Shown piece by piece: positions 34,068 to 41,987 of a stretch of 64,000 nt of DNA. The notes under the pieces were generated by a model. The model worked only from the letters and a program-made list of their open reading frames with translations, was not told the DNA's origin and made no database searches. Each line of letters begins with the position of its first letter. Within the stretch, counting starts at the first letter, position 1. The stretch covers positions 1-64,000 of the forward strand of contig JBBRXP010000005.1 of NCBI GenBank assembly GCA_038238555.1, in the 5' to 3' direction. The position numbers and the translations under genes are program-made. The stretch comes from JANNXQ01 sp038238555. Lineage in GTDB: Bacteria > Verrucomicrobiota > Verrucomicrobiia > Chthoniobacterales > Chthoniobacteraceae.

Positions 34068-34960
34068 AAGATGTGCGCAAAATGGCTGGCGAGCACGCCA
34101 TTGGCCGGCAGCAGCGCGGGGATGCCGTCGAGGATCGGGAAGACGAGGCCGTCTTCGGCACAGAAGAGATGGCCTTTCATCGCGGTGAGTGGCGCGTGGC
34201 ACAGCGGGCAGCCGAGCCACTGCGCGGGCGCCGGTGGTGGCGCACCGGGTTTGCGCAGGATGAGCGCGGCGGTTTGATTTCGCGGCGACATGCTGGCGGG
34301 GAGTAACTCGTGACGCACGATTTCGAGGCCGGCATCGCGGGCGGCGTCGGGCAGGCCGCGCACATAGTGGAACTCCTCGATGTGCCGGCGCGTGTCGTTG
34401 CCGCCGAGTTCGTAGCTCGGCTCGAAAAGGACGAGCCAGCGCCGGGTGATTCGCGCGAGCTCGACAAGCGCCTCTTTTTCGCGCCCGAAATTTGGCTCGA
34501 GCGCGTGCGAGGTGAAGACGCAGTCGAAGGCGGCGGCGGCGACGGGGATGTGGAAGATGTCGCCGGTGAAAAGTTCGGGCGCATCGCCGGGAAAGCCGCG
34601 CGCGTGCTCGCGGCCGTGCGCGACGCGCGACCACGCGAGATCGAATCCCGCCGCGCGCGCGGGACGGCGGCGCAGCCTGGAGAGGATGGCGCAGAGCGCG
34701 GTGGCTTCGCCGGTGCCCGCGTCGAGCAGGGAGTCGAAGTCGAGGGTGTCGAGCACCGCGGCCATCGCGCTGGTGTAGGCGTCGAAGCAGACGCGTTGTT
34801 CGGGTGCTTCCAGCGCGCGGCGGTAACTGCCGCTCTGCAGATCGTAGGCGACAAGGACGGCCTCGGTGCTGTTGGAGTCCGCCCCATATTTTTCCCGGAA
34901 GAGGCGCATGATATTCGCGCCCTCGCGGAAAGCGGCGCGTGCTTCAGGAAAGGAAGGCAT
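34064..34960 (-). CDS. methyltransferase with C-terminal Trm112-like zinc ribbon
   Basis: 298 residues from ATG 34960. The SAM-binding core runs from LLDAGTGEATALCAILSRL to AFDCVFTSHALEPNFGREKE and is of the Methyltransf_11 type. The last 50 residues (LGCPLCHAPLTAMKGHLFCA then VFPILDGIPALL) are a Trm112p-like zinc ribbon with C-x2-C and a third cysteine; the fourth ligand is not obvious. Codon use returns to the GCG-rich style of the flanks, so this gene lies at the edge of the lower-GC block. Probably a modification enzyme for the nonulosonic acid or chain. Confidence 0.8.
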   Translation of the reverse strand: MPSFPEARAAFREGANIMRLFREKYGADSNSTEAVLVAYDLQSGSYRRALEAPEQRVCFDAYTSAMAAVLDTLDFDSLLDAGTGEATALCAILSRLRRRPARAAGFDLAWSRVAHGREHARGFPGDAPELFTGDIFHIPVAAAAFDCVFTSHALEPNFGREKEALVELARITRRWLVLFEPSYELGGNDTRRHIEEFHYVRGLPDAARDAGLEIVRHELLPASMSPRNQTAALILRKPGAPPPAPAQWLGCPLCHAPLTAMKGHLFCAEDGLVFPILDGIPALLPANGVLASHFAHIL

Positions 34961-34964
34961 GTCT

Positions 34965-35660
34965 TCAGGCCGCGACCCCGGAGCGAATGCACGCCGCGGC
35001 GTTGCTGCCGATGTTTAGCAGCGCGTCGATCGACGCCATGTAAGGCAGAAACTCCCCGTGAAGCTGCGCGTAAACGGGATGCCGGTATTCGTGATAAACG
35101 ATGGCGATGCCGGAGCGCGCGAAGTCATCAGAAGCATCGAGATATTCTCGCGAGCCCGGCGCGGCGAGATAAGTGGCCGCCTCGAGCGCCTGGCAGATGG
35201 AGCAGAGCCGCGATGCCTTGGCGCCTTCGGTTTCGATCTCGGAACTGCGGCGAAGTTCGGCGCGCAGCCCCGTGGCTTCGAGCAGCCAGCGGGTGAGCGC
35301 AATGTTGAAATCGGCGAGCCCGGCGATCGGCGTCCGGAGCCTCTCCAGCAGTGCCGGCGCGAAGGCGGCGAAGTGCGGGGCGCGGGCGTAGGCGAGCTCG
35401 ATGGCGCGGGCGTGCTGGTCCGCAAAGCCGCTTGCCCACTGGATTTGCGCGTCACGGATCGTCTGGTCGCGGAGCCCTTTTTTATGAACCGGAATGGTGA
35501 GCAGGTGCTCGCCTTGCGCGGTCTTGATGCGATTGCGCTGCTGCCACGAGCGTCGCGCGAACTGCGCGTCATCGAGGAAAACGAAGACATCGGCGCGGTC
35601 GATCATCGCGAGATAACCCATCCACGGCAGGTAGGTCGGTTGCATGATGGCGACGACCAT
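34965..35660 (-). CDS. WbqC-family protein
   Basis: 231 residues from ATG 35660, four bases after the upstream stop. It begins with the family signature AIMQPTYLPWMGYLAMIDRAD, followed by FVFLDDAQFARRSWQQRNRI and LLTIPVHKKGLRDQTI. WbqC proteins occur in O-antigen and nonulosonic-acid loci; their reaction is not well established (aminotransferase- or acyl-related roles have been proposed). The position between the propeller protein and methyltransferases fits a role in sugar modification. Confidence 0.88.
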   Translation of the reverse strand: MVVAIMQPTYLPWMGYLAMIDRADVFVFLDDAQFARRSWQQRNRIKTAQGEHLLTIPVHKKGLRDQTIRDAQIQWASGFADQHARAIELAYARAPHFAAFAPALLERLRTPIAGLADFNIALTRWLLEATGLRAELRRSSEIETEGAKASRLCSICQALEAATYLAAPGSREYLDASDDFARSGIAIVYHEYRHPVYAQLHGEFLPYMASIDALLNIGSNAAACIRSGVAA

Positions 35661-35664
35661 CGAC

Positions 35665-36606
35665 TCAGCGTTGCACGGCCAGGCAGATGCCCTCGCGTCC
35701 GTAGTCGTTGCCGTTGTAAAAAAGAAACTTCTGCCCGCGGTGCATGTGCACGGCGAAGTACTCGACCATCTCCCGGTCGTAGTCCTGCGGGCCAGCCGGC
35801 AGCGTGGCGAAGGCGTCGTCGCGCACCCACGTTTCGCCATCCCCGGACTCGGCGTAGGACATGCGATAGGCGCCGCCATCGGCGCCGCCTTTTGCCGCAA
35901 ACCACATTTTGAAAACCCCGCCATCGCGCAGCACGAAGGGGCGGGCGAGGGCGTTTTCATTTTCGTCTTCGAAATCGACGGCGACGCGACCCTCCCGCTG
36001 CCACGTGAAGCCGTCGGAGGAAGTCGCCGTCTGGATGTGATAGCGCGGCAAGTCGCGATGGCGCCACCCGACGCCAGCCACATAAAACATGCGCCACGTC
36101 GCGCCGTCGCGGATGACGAATGGCGCGGTGTTCATGAGGGGATTGACCGCGCTGCGCTCGAGCAGCGGCGCGCGCGAGTGCCGGTGGAAGGTGCGGCCAT
36201 CGTCATCGCTCACCGCGAGGCCGCCGAAGAGGTGCAGGCGCACGGTGGAGCCGGGATTCCAGCCGATGTAATACAGCAGCACCTTGCCATCGTCGGCGCG
36301 CACGAGGCAGGAGGGGGTAACTCCATTGTCGTCGAAACAACCGAGCTCGCCCTGTGTGAGGACCGGCTCCGCGCTGAGATCGACGATCGCTTCCGGCCGG
36401 TCGAGATCGAGAATGACCCAGCCGATTTGCGACCGGTTGCGATCGTCGCGACCAGAGAAGTAAATCTTGAGCAGCGAGCCCCCGAGCGGTTCCAGCGTGG
36501 GGATCATCGCGTGGCTGCGCCACCACCACAGCTCGGGTCGCGGACGGATAAGGAGTCCGCGCTTTTCCCACGCGATCCTTTCTCGAAAGAGGAGGCTAGA
36601 TTCCAA
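35665..36606 (-). CDS. GH43-like five-bladed beta-propeller protein
   Basis: 313 residues from a TTG at 36606, an uncertain start chosen because it overlaps the upstream stop by 11 bases and leaves the full first blade (WEKRGLLIRPRPELWWWRSH). Repeated blade motifs support a five-bladed propeller: LLKIYFSGRDDRNRSQIGWV, KVLLYYIGWNPGS, TWRMFYVAGVGW, VFKMWFAAKGG and KFLFYNGNDYGREG. Proteins of this shape are often filed near glycoside hydrolase families 43/32/68. There is no signal peptide, so it acts in the cytosol, perhaps on an activated sugar. Catalytic residues could not be assigned. Confidence 0.7.
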   Translation of the reverse strand: MESSLLFRERIAWEKRGLLIRPRPELWWWRSHAMIPTLEPLGGSLLKIYFSGRDDRNRSQIGWVILDLDRPEAIVDLSAEPVLTQGELGCFDDNGVTPSCLVRADDGKVLLYYIGWNPGSTVRLHLFGGLAVSDDDGRTFHRHSRAPLLERSAVNPLMNTAPFVIRDGATWRMFYVAGVGWRHRDLPRYHIQTATSSDGFTWQREGRVAVDFEDENENALARPFVLRDGGVFKMWFAAKGGADGGAYRMSYAESGDGETWVRDDAFATLPAGPQDYDREMVEYFAVHMHRGQKFLFYNGNDYGREGICLAVQR

Positions 36607-37279
36607 AGTACTTGCGCTTGAGCGTGAGCGCGCGGCGGTCGTCGGGCGCAAGGATTTCGCCCTGCGGGCCGAGCACCACGGAGCCCTCGGCGACATTGCC
36701 GGCGACGCTCGCATCCATCGCGACAAAGACTTCATCGCCGAGGGTGATGAAGTCGCGCAGCGTCGCATTGACGCCGAGGAAGCAGCGCTGGCCGATCCTG
36801 GTGTGGCCCGCGATGCACACGTGCGAGGAGATGTAAGTGTGGTCGCCGATTTCGCAGCCGTGGCCGAGATGATTGCCGGACCAGATCATCACGTCGTTGC
36901 CGATGCGCACCGTGGGCTGGATCGTTTGATTTTCGAGGATGAAGCAATTGTCGCCGTGCAGGAGATCGGGCCACGTCGCCGAGCGCGTGCAGACATACGA
37001 CGCGAGCCGATAGCCGGCGGCGCGTGCTTGCTCGTATTTCTGTTGCCGCAGGCGATTGAGCTGCCGGTAAGAGAGCGCCACGTGCATCCGTGCAACATCG
37101 GGCGGGAAGCGCTTTGGCACTTCGCTGAATGGAATCACGGGCAGGCCATCGAGCGAGTCGGACTCGACGAATGGGTCATCGACTGTGAAGGCGACCGGCG
37201 TGAAATCGCTGTCGTGGGTGAAGTAGAATTTCGCCAGCGTGGCGATTTCCTTCGTGCCGAAGATAACCAGGTCGGGCAT
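36596..37279 (-). CDS. NeuD/PglD-like sugar acyltransferase
   Basis: 227 residues from ATG 37279. The N-terminal 70 residues form a Rossmann-like nucleotide-sugar pocket (MPDLVIFGTKEIATLAKFYF), followed by a left-handed beta-helix of hexapeptide repeats (RIGNDVMIWSGNHLGHGC, HTYISSHVCIAGHTRIGQR) with the catalytic His probably in GNHLGHG. This is the layout of PglD, LegH and NeuD acetyltransferases, which N- or O-acetylate amino or nonulosonic sugars. Placed directly after the pse genes with no GNAT-type PseH present, it is the best candidate for the missing N-acetylation step. It could instead O-acetylate the finished acid. Confidence 0.83.
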   Translation of the reverse strand: MPDLVIFGTKEIATLAKFYFTHDSDFTPVAFTVDDPFVESDSLDGLPVIPFSEVPKRFPPDVARMHVALSYRQLNRLRQQKYEQARAAGYRLASYVCTRSATWPDLLHGDNCFILENQTIQPTVRIGNDVMIWSGNHLGHGCEIGDHTYISSHVCIAGHTRIGQRCFLGVNATLRDFITLGDEVFVAMDASVAGNVAEGSVVLGPQGEILAPDDRRALTLKRKYFGI

Positions 37280-37291
37280 GGGTCTGGTGCC

Positions 37292-37993
37292 TCAGGTGGC
37301 TAGGCCGCGGCGCGCGACGGCGACAAGGAAGTCGAGCTGCCGCGACATCAATTTTTCCGTGACCTGCCCGGTCTCGATGCCGGTGAAACGCCGGCCCAGA
37401 AAGGCTTCGAGCATTTTTTCGCTCTGGAAAAAGAACATCGTTTTTCCGTCGCGAAAATCCCAGTCGCGGACCTGGTGCAGGAAGGGACCGAGCGGCTTTG
37501 AACGCGTGAAGATGTCGTGCTTTGGGCCGACGGTGACGAGGAAGGCGGCGCCGCCCGGCTTGAGCACGCGATGAAATTCATCGAGCGCCGCGTCCATGTC
37601 CGCCTGCGCCGGCTCGTAGTGGATCGTGTTGACGGAAAGCAGGAGATCGAAGTGGCGATCGGGAAATGGGATCGAGCGGTTGGTGCCGGCGCGCACGTCC
37701 ACCGCGATGCCTTTTTTTCCGAGCGTGTCGGCGATGAGCTGTGCGACTTCCGGCAGCACCTCGACGCCGCAGGCCTCCCAGCCGCGCTCGAGAAAGGGCC
37801 GCAGATTGTTGGCGAAGCCGCAGCCGATATCGAGCACTCGCCCGCGCTCGGGCAGCGCGAGTGGCGTGGCGAGATAGCGGCCGAAGAGAAGCTTGAGCAT
37901 GATCTCGTTTGGCCACCGCGGGTAGCGGCCCGTGCGCGCTTGCTCCTCAAAGGCGGTGAACCAGCGGCGGAATTCCTCGATCGTGCGATCCAT
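37292..37993 (-). CDS. class I SAM-dependent methyltransferase next to pse genes
   Basis: 233 residues from ATG 37993, eleven bases after the NeuB-type gene stops; the longer frame overlaps that gene. The SAM motif is RVLDIGCGFANNLRPFLERG, with CGVEVLPEVAQLIA and FDLLLSVNTIHYEPAQADMD, then RVLKPGGAAFLVTVG. It is a Methyltransf_11/25-type fold of normal length. Such a gene inside a nonulosonic acid set suggests a methylated sialic-acid-like sugar, an inference that rests on position alone. Confidence 0.82.
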   Translation of the reverse strand: MDRTIEEFRRWFTAFEEQARTGRYPRWPNEIMLKLLFGRYLATPLALPERGRVLDIGCGFANNLRPFLERGWEACGVEVLPEVAQLIADTLGKKGIAVDVRAGTNRSIPFPDRHFDLLLSVNTIHYEPAQADMDAALDEFHRVLKPGGAAFLVTVGPKHDIFTRSKPLGPFLHQVRDWDFRDGKTMFFFQSEKMLEAFLGRRFTGIETGQVTEKLMSRQLDFLVAVARRGLAT

Positions 37994-38004
37994 TTTTTGA
38001 GGTT

Positions 38005-39015
38005 CTACCAAGTCAGGCTCGCCCATGTGATCGGCTCGCCTTTTGCCAAATCCCGCGCACAGGTGGCGCCCGTCGCGCTGCGCAGGAAGCGCGCGCGCAA
38101 GCCGAGCGCGGGGCGCTTTACCTCGATGTCGGCGGCGGAAAGTTGCGCGCCTCTCGCGATGGCGCGCGCCGCGTAGAGACCCTCGCGCCGGCCGGTCTCG
38201 CGCTCGACCGGCAGCAGCTCGAGCACGGGCCGGCCCATCGCGGCGAAGGCTTCGCGGATGTCGGCGACGCAGCGCTTCAAGTCCTGCGGCTCGAGCGCGT
38301 AAAAGTGGTCGGGTCCGGTCGCGCTGCGATCGAGGGTAAAGTGCTTTTCAAATACCGCCGCGCCCAGCCCGACTGCCGCCACGGATACCGCCTGGCCGAG
38401 CGTGTGATCCGAAAATCCGACCGGGCAACCGAAGGTCGATTGCAGCAACGCGATCGCGCGGAGATTTGCGTCGCGCGGTTCGAGGGGATAGGCGGCGGAA
38501 CACTTGAGCAGCGCAATTTTTTCGTTGCCCGATTCGCGGCAGACTTCGATCGCGTCGCGCACGTCGGCGAGGTCGCACATGCCCGTGGAAATGAGCAGCG
38601 GCTTGCCGGTGCGCGCCATTCTCGCCAGCAGCGGGACGTTGACGGTTTCCGATGACGCGACCTTGTGCGCGGCGATGCCGATGGCCTCGAGGACGTCGAT
38701 CGAGGCGGCGTCGAAAGCGGAGGCCAAGAAGCACAACTCGCGGCTCCGCGCGTGTTCGGAAAGTTGCGGCACCCAATCCGCGTTGAGTTCTACGGAGCGG
38801 AAGATCGCGCGCATCTTTTCGTCGGTCGGATAGAGGATGTCCGAGCGGAAGAGTTGGAATTTCACCGCATCCGCGCCGCTCTCGGCGGCGACGTCGATCA
38901 GCCGGCGCGCGGTGTCGAAGTCCTGGTTAAAATTTGAGCCCGCCTCGGCGATGAGGAACGGGTTGCCGCCGTTTTCGATCGTGCGGCCGGCCAGGGTGAA
39001 GGATGCGGCTAACAT
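38005..39015 (-). CDS. pseI: nonulosonic acid synthase (PseI/NeuB family)
   Basis: 336 residues from ATG 39015. A TIM-barrel PEP-dependent condensing enzyme followed by an SAF antifreeze-like domain: FLIAEAGSNFNQDFDTARRL, ADAVKFQLFRSDILYP, KVASSETVNVPLLARMA, LLKCSAAYPLEP, GFSDHTLGQAVSVAAVGLGA and EKHFTLDRSATGPDHFYALE are the family blocks; the SAF part is ARGAQLSAADIEVKRPALGL. It joins a hexosamine to phosphoenolpyruvate to make a nine-carbon acid. With PseB, PseC and PseG alongside, pseudaminate synthase is the most likely activity. It overlaps the PseG gene by 7 bases. Confidence 0.9.
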   Translation of the reverse strand: MLAASFTLAGRTIENGGNPFLIAEAGSNFNQDFDTARRLIDVAAESGADAVKFQLFRSDILYPTDEKMRAIFRSVELNADWVPQLSEHARSRELCFLASAFDAASIDVLEAIGIAAHKVASSETVNVPLLARMARTGKPLLISTGMCDLADVRDAIEVCRESGNEKIALLKCSAAYPLEPRDANLRAIALLQSTFGCPVGFSDHTLGQAVSVAAVGLGAAVFEKHFTLDRSATGPDHFYALEPQDLKRCVADIREAFAAMGRPVLELLPVERETGRREGLYAARAIARGAQLSAADIEVKRPALGLRARFLRSATGATCARDLAKGEPITWASLTW

Positions 39016-40067
39016 GATTGAAGAATGGCCGCCGCGACGCGCTCAGCGCCGCGACCGTCGAGCAGCGCGGCGCCGCGCCGCGACATGGCGCGGCGTGCGG
39101 GCAAGTCGTCGCAAAGGCGCGCGATCGAGGACGCGAGTTGCGCGGGCGTCAACCGGTCCATCGGCCCGGCATCGAGCGCGGAGCCGGTCGCGGCGAAGCT
39201 TTGGTTCAAGCGCGCGTGCCGCCTATCGGGGGAGATGTGCAGGGCGGGAGTGCCGGTGGCGGCGAGTTCGTATTTGGTCAAGCCAGTCGCGGTGATCGCG
39301 AGATCGCTCCGCATGAATTCCTCGAGCAGCGAAGCCGGCGCATCGAGCAACTCGCAGGCATGCCCGCATTGTTCAATGAGGGTCGCGAGTCGATCTCGCA
39401 GCCCTCGGGAAAAGAAGGGTCCGACGGCGACGCGGATGTGAATCGATCGATCGCGCAACAGTGTGAGCGCCTCGAGTGCGAGCGCGGTGATGGCTGTCGG
39501 ATCGCTCCCGCCGGCGGTGACCAAAATGTTTTCGCACTCTGCGCGGATCTCGCGACTGCCGGCAGCGATTGCGCGAAATTCCGGCGGAGGAATGAACCAC
39601 TCGGGACCGGTGAGCCAGCGGCCGGAACTACGCGGCTCGGCGCCCACGTATGGCACAACGACCATATCCGCGCGCACTTCGCCGGCGGCGGCGAGCGAGT
39701 CTTCGCCAAGACCGTCGATCACCACCGTCCGCGTTGCGCGCTCGTGCAGTTGGCCGAAGAGAGCGTTGTATTCCGCGGCGCGCGGAAAATTTTCGTGATG
39801 ACTCACGTCGAAGATCACGCGACATGGCTCGCTGTCGGCGATTGCTTCCACGAAGCGATCGGGCGCGGCGCACGGCAGCGCGAGCACAGCGTAACCGGCT
39901 TCCCGCGCAAGCTGCCGCGCGCCTTCATCTGCCTGTGGAATGGCGAACATCATGGGCATCGCCGCGGGATAATCGCGCAGTGCATGCGCGAGGCTCAGGC
40001 AACGTTTGAGATGGCCGAGACCGATCGCAGCGTTGCCATCGGCGCGGAGGAAAGTAGCTGTCTTCAG
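39009..40067 (-). CDS. pseG: PseG-type UDP-sugar hydrolase, near-cognate start
   Basis: 352 residues. The N-terminus typical of PseG (FLRADGNAAIGLGHLKRCLS) begins at a CTG at 40067 that overlaps the previous stop as CTGA; a TTG at 40115 is the only longer option and would add 16 residues over the upstream gene. The body has VVIDGLGEDSLAA, NILVTAGGSDPTAITALALE and the C-terminal RSDLAITATGLTKYELAATG, the GT-B-like fold of PseG. It removes UDP from the 2,4-diacetamido-trideoxy-altrose intermediate. The CTG start is unusual and should be treated as tentative. Confidence 0.85.
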   Translation of the reverse strand: MKTATFLRADGNAAIGLGHLKRCLSLAHALRDYPAAMPMMFAIPQADEGARQLAREAGYAVLALPCAAPDRFVEAIADSEPCRVIFDVSHHENFPRAAEYNALFGQLHERATRTVVIDGLGEDSLAAAGEVRADMVVVPYVGAEPRSSGRWLTGPEWFIPPPEFRAIAAGSREIRAECENILVTAGGSDPTAITALALEALTLLRDRSIHIRVAVGPFFSRGLRDRLATLIEQCGHACELLDAPASLLEEFMRSDLAITATGLTKYELAATGTPALHISPDRRHARLNQSFAATGSALDAGPMDRLTPAQLASSIARLCDDLPARRAMSRRGAALLDGRGAERVAAAILQSC

Positions 40068-40771
40068 ACTTTGATCACGCTCCAGTCGGGATGCGCCGCC
40101 ACGACGTCGAGGCAATCTTTCAAACCGAAGTGCGGCTTCAAAGGCAGCAGCGTCTCGAGCATGCGGCGGATCAATTCGAAATCCTCGGGCGCATCGACCG
40201 CCCAGTGATGATGCGTCAAGTCCACGGGATGCGAAAACTTTGCGACGCCGAAACCCTCCGGATGGCGCTTGATGTAAGTCGTCACGTGTTCGCGGTCCTC
40301 GTCCGCGCGCGCGAAAATGGAGGCTTCGTGCAGAGCCGCGGCGGTGAACACTTCCAAGCCCATGCCGAGCGGGAAAGTGTCGAGGCCCGTGGTGACGTAG
40401 TCGATCTTCGGACGGCGCGCGAGAAAGTGGCCGACGATGCCATCGACCGTCGCCGGATCGAGCAGCGGCGAATCCGCGGTGATGCGCACGACCACCTCGG
40501 CGTCCGTCGCTTTAACTGCGTCCTCGAAGCGTTGCAACACATCGCGCTCCGGCCCGCGCACGCAGCGGATGCCGAGTTCCGCGCAGTGTTCCGCGATCGC
40601 GGAGTCGGCGGGCTCGGTCGTGGTGGCGACGGCGATCTCATGAACGGTGCATGCGCGGCGCAGGCGGGCGACGAGGATTTCCAGCAGCGTGCAGCCGGCC
40701 ACGCGCAGCAGCGTCTTGCCCGGCAAGCGGCTGCTGCCCATGCGAGCCTGGATGATCGCCACGGTCTTCAT
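40064..40771 (-). CDS. spsF: SpsF-type cytidylyltransferase (CMP-nonulosonate synthetase-like)
   Basis: 235 residues from ATG 40771 (ATGA overlap). The nucleotide-binding start VAIIQARMGSSRLPGKTLLR is that of the SpsF/CMP-NeuAc synthetase-like family, with IAVATTTEPADSAIAEHC, VVVRITADSPLLDPATVD (acidic metal site) and HHWAVDAPEDFELIRRM. In loci of this kind it stands in the place of PseF, activating the acid with CTP. True PseF proteins usually start with PARGGSKR-like sequence, so the assignment to that step is from context. Confidence 0.85.
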   Translation of the reverse strand: MKTVAIIQARMGSSRLPGKTLLRVAGCTLLEILVARLRRACTVHEIAVATTTEPADSAIAEHCAELGIRCVRGPERDVLQRFEDAVKATDAEVVVRITADSPLLDPATVDGIVGHFLARRPKIDYVTTGLDTFPLGMGLEVFTAAALHEASIFARADEDREHVTTYIKRHPEGFGVAKFSHPVDLTHHHWAVDAPEDFELIRRMLETLLPLKPHFGLKDCLDVVAAHPDWSVIKV

Positions 40772-41904
40772 GTAGCTGCGGCGTCGAGCGCTGCTAGCAC
40801 GTCGTGCGCATCGGTATCCGTCATTTGGGGAAAGATGGGGAGGCTCAGGATGCGATGGAACGCGCGCTCGGCCACGGGGCACAGGCCGGGCGCGTGGCCG
40901 AAGCGCTCGCGGTAGAAGGGATGCAGATGCACCGGTGCGTAGTGGACGTTCACGCCGATGCGCGCGGCGCGCAGTGCGCGGAACACGGCGTCGCGGTCGA
41001 GCGATTCGTGGAGCTTCACCACGTAGAGATGGCGGCCGTGCGTGCGGCCCCGGAGCAGCGCAAGCGGCTGGCAGCCGCGCAGGCCGGCGTCGTAGATCGC
41101 GGCGATTTCGTTTCGACGCGCGAGCATCGCCGGGAGCTTGCGAAGTTGTGCGATGCCGAGCGCGCAGGCGAGGTCGGGCAGCCGGTAGTTGAAGCCGAGC
41201 GAGGTCATCTCGTAAGCCCACGCGCCCGCTTTCTCCCGCTGCCGAAAATCGCTGACGATTCCGTGGCTGCGGAAAGTGCGCATTTTCTTCGCGAGCGCCG
41301 CGTCGTCGGTGGTGATGGCGCCGCCTTCGCCGGTGGTGACGGGCTTCACCGGGTGAAAGCTGAACGCGCTCAAGTCCGCGAGCGCCCCCACTTTTTTCCC
41401 GCCGAAGGAAGCGCCGAGCGCGTGGCACGCATCGGCGACGAGCTTCAGTCCGTGCCGTTCCGCGAGATGCCGCAGCGCGGTGTAGTCGCACGGCTGGCCG
41501 GCGTAATCGACGGCGGCGATGGCGCGCGTGCGCGGCGTGATCCGGCGCGCCACATCCTCGGGATCGATGAGCAGCGTGTCGGCCTGCACATCGACGAAGA
41601 CGGGGGCGCCGCCTTGATAGACCACGCTGTTTGCGGTCGCGACGAAGGTGATCGCGGGCACGATGACTTCGTCGCCTGGGCCGATGCCGAGCGCGGCCAT
41701 CGCGGCGTGCAGCGCGGCGGTGCCATTGCTCACGGCGACGGCGTGCGCGGCACCGGTGAATGCGGCGAGCGCGCGCTCGAACTCTTCGACCTTCGGCCCG
41801 GTGGTGAGCCAGTCCGAGCGCAGCACCTCGACGACGGCGGCGATGTCGTCTTCGTCGATGTGCTGGCGGCCGTAGGGCAGGAGGGTCCGGCGCGATTCGG
41901 TCAT
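40768..41904 (-). CDS. pseC: PseC-type UDP-sugar aminotransferase
   Basis: 378 residues from ATG 41904. A DegT/DnrJ/EryC1-fold PLP enzyme: TLLPYGRQHIDEDDIAAV, AVAVSNGTAALHAAMAALGI, VDYAGQPCDYTALRHLAE, DACHALGASFGGKKVG and the PLP-lysine block FSFHPVKPVTTGEGGAI, which is the PseC version of this motif. It converts the 4-keto sugar made by PseB to the 4-amino sugar. It is ATGA-coupled to the cytidylyltransferase and separated from pseB by a repeat-filled gap of 83 bases. Confidence 0.92.
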   Translation of the reverse strand: MTESRRTLLPYGRQHIDEDDIAAVVEVLRSDWLTTGPKVEEFERALAAFTGAAHAVAVSNGTAALHAAMAALGIGPGDEVIVPAITFVATANSVVYQGGAPVFVDVQADTLLIDPEDVARRITPRTRAIAAVDYAGQPCDYTALRHLAERHGLKLVADACHALGASFGGKKVGALADLSAFSFHPVKPVTTGEGGAITTDDAALAKKMRTFRSHGIVSDFRQREKAGAWAYEMTSLGFNYRLPDLACALGIAQLRKLPAMLARRNEIAAIYDAGLRGCQPLALLRGRTHGRHLYVVKLHESLDRDAVFRALRAARIGVNVHYAPVHLHPFYRERFGHAPGLCPVAERAFHRILSLPIFPQMTDTDAHDVLAALDAAAT

Positions 41905-41920
41905 TGGTGGGTTCGGTGGA

Positions 41921-41987
41921 GCTTCGCGGCGAGGGCGCCGCGGGCACTTCCTGCGACGGGGGCGTCGCAGCTACGACGGGCTCGCAG
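41921..41987. repeat. REP-like GC palindromes between pseB and pseC
   Basis: CTGCGACG-GGGG-CGTCGCAG at 41951-41970 is a perfect 8-bp stem, preceded by a GCGGCGAGGGCGCCGCG stem-like run and followed by a repeated CGCAGCTACG. The GGCGA/CGTCGC(AGCTAC) core matches the palindromes at 5.2, 17.2 and 45.3 kb. It fills the gap inside the operon. Confidence 0.6.
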
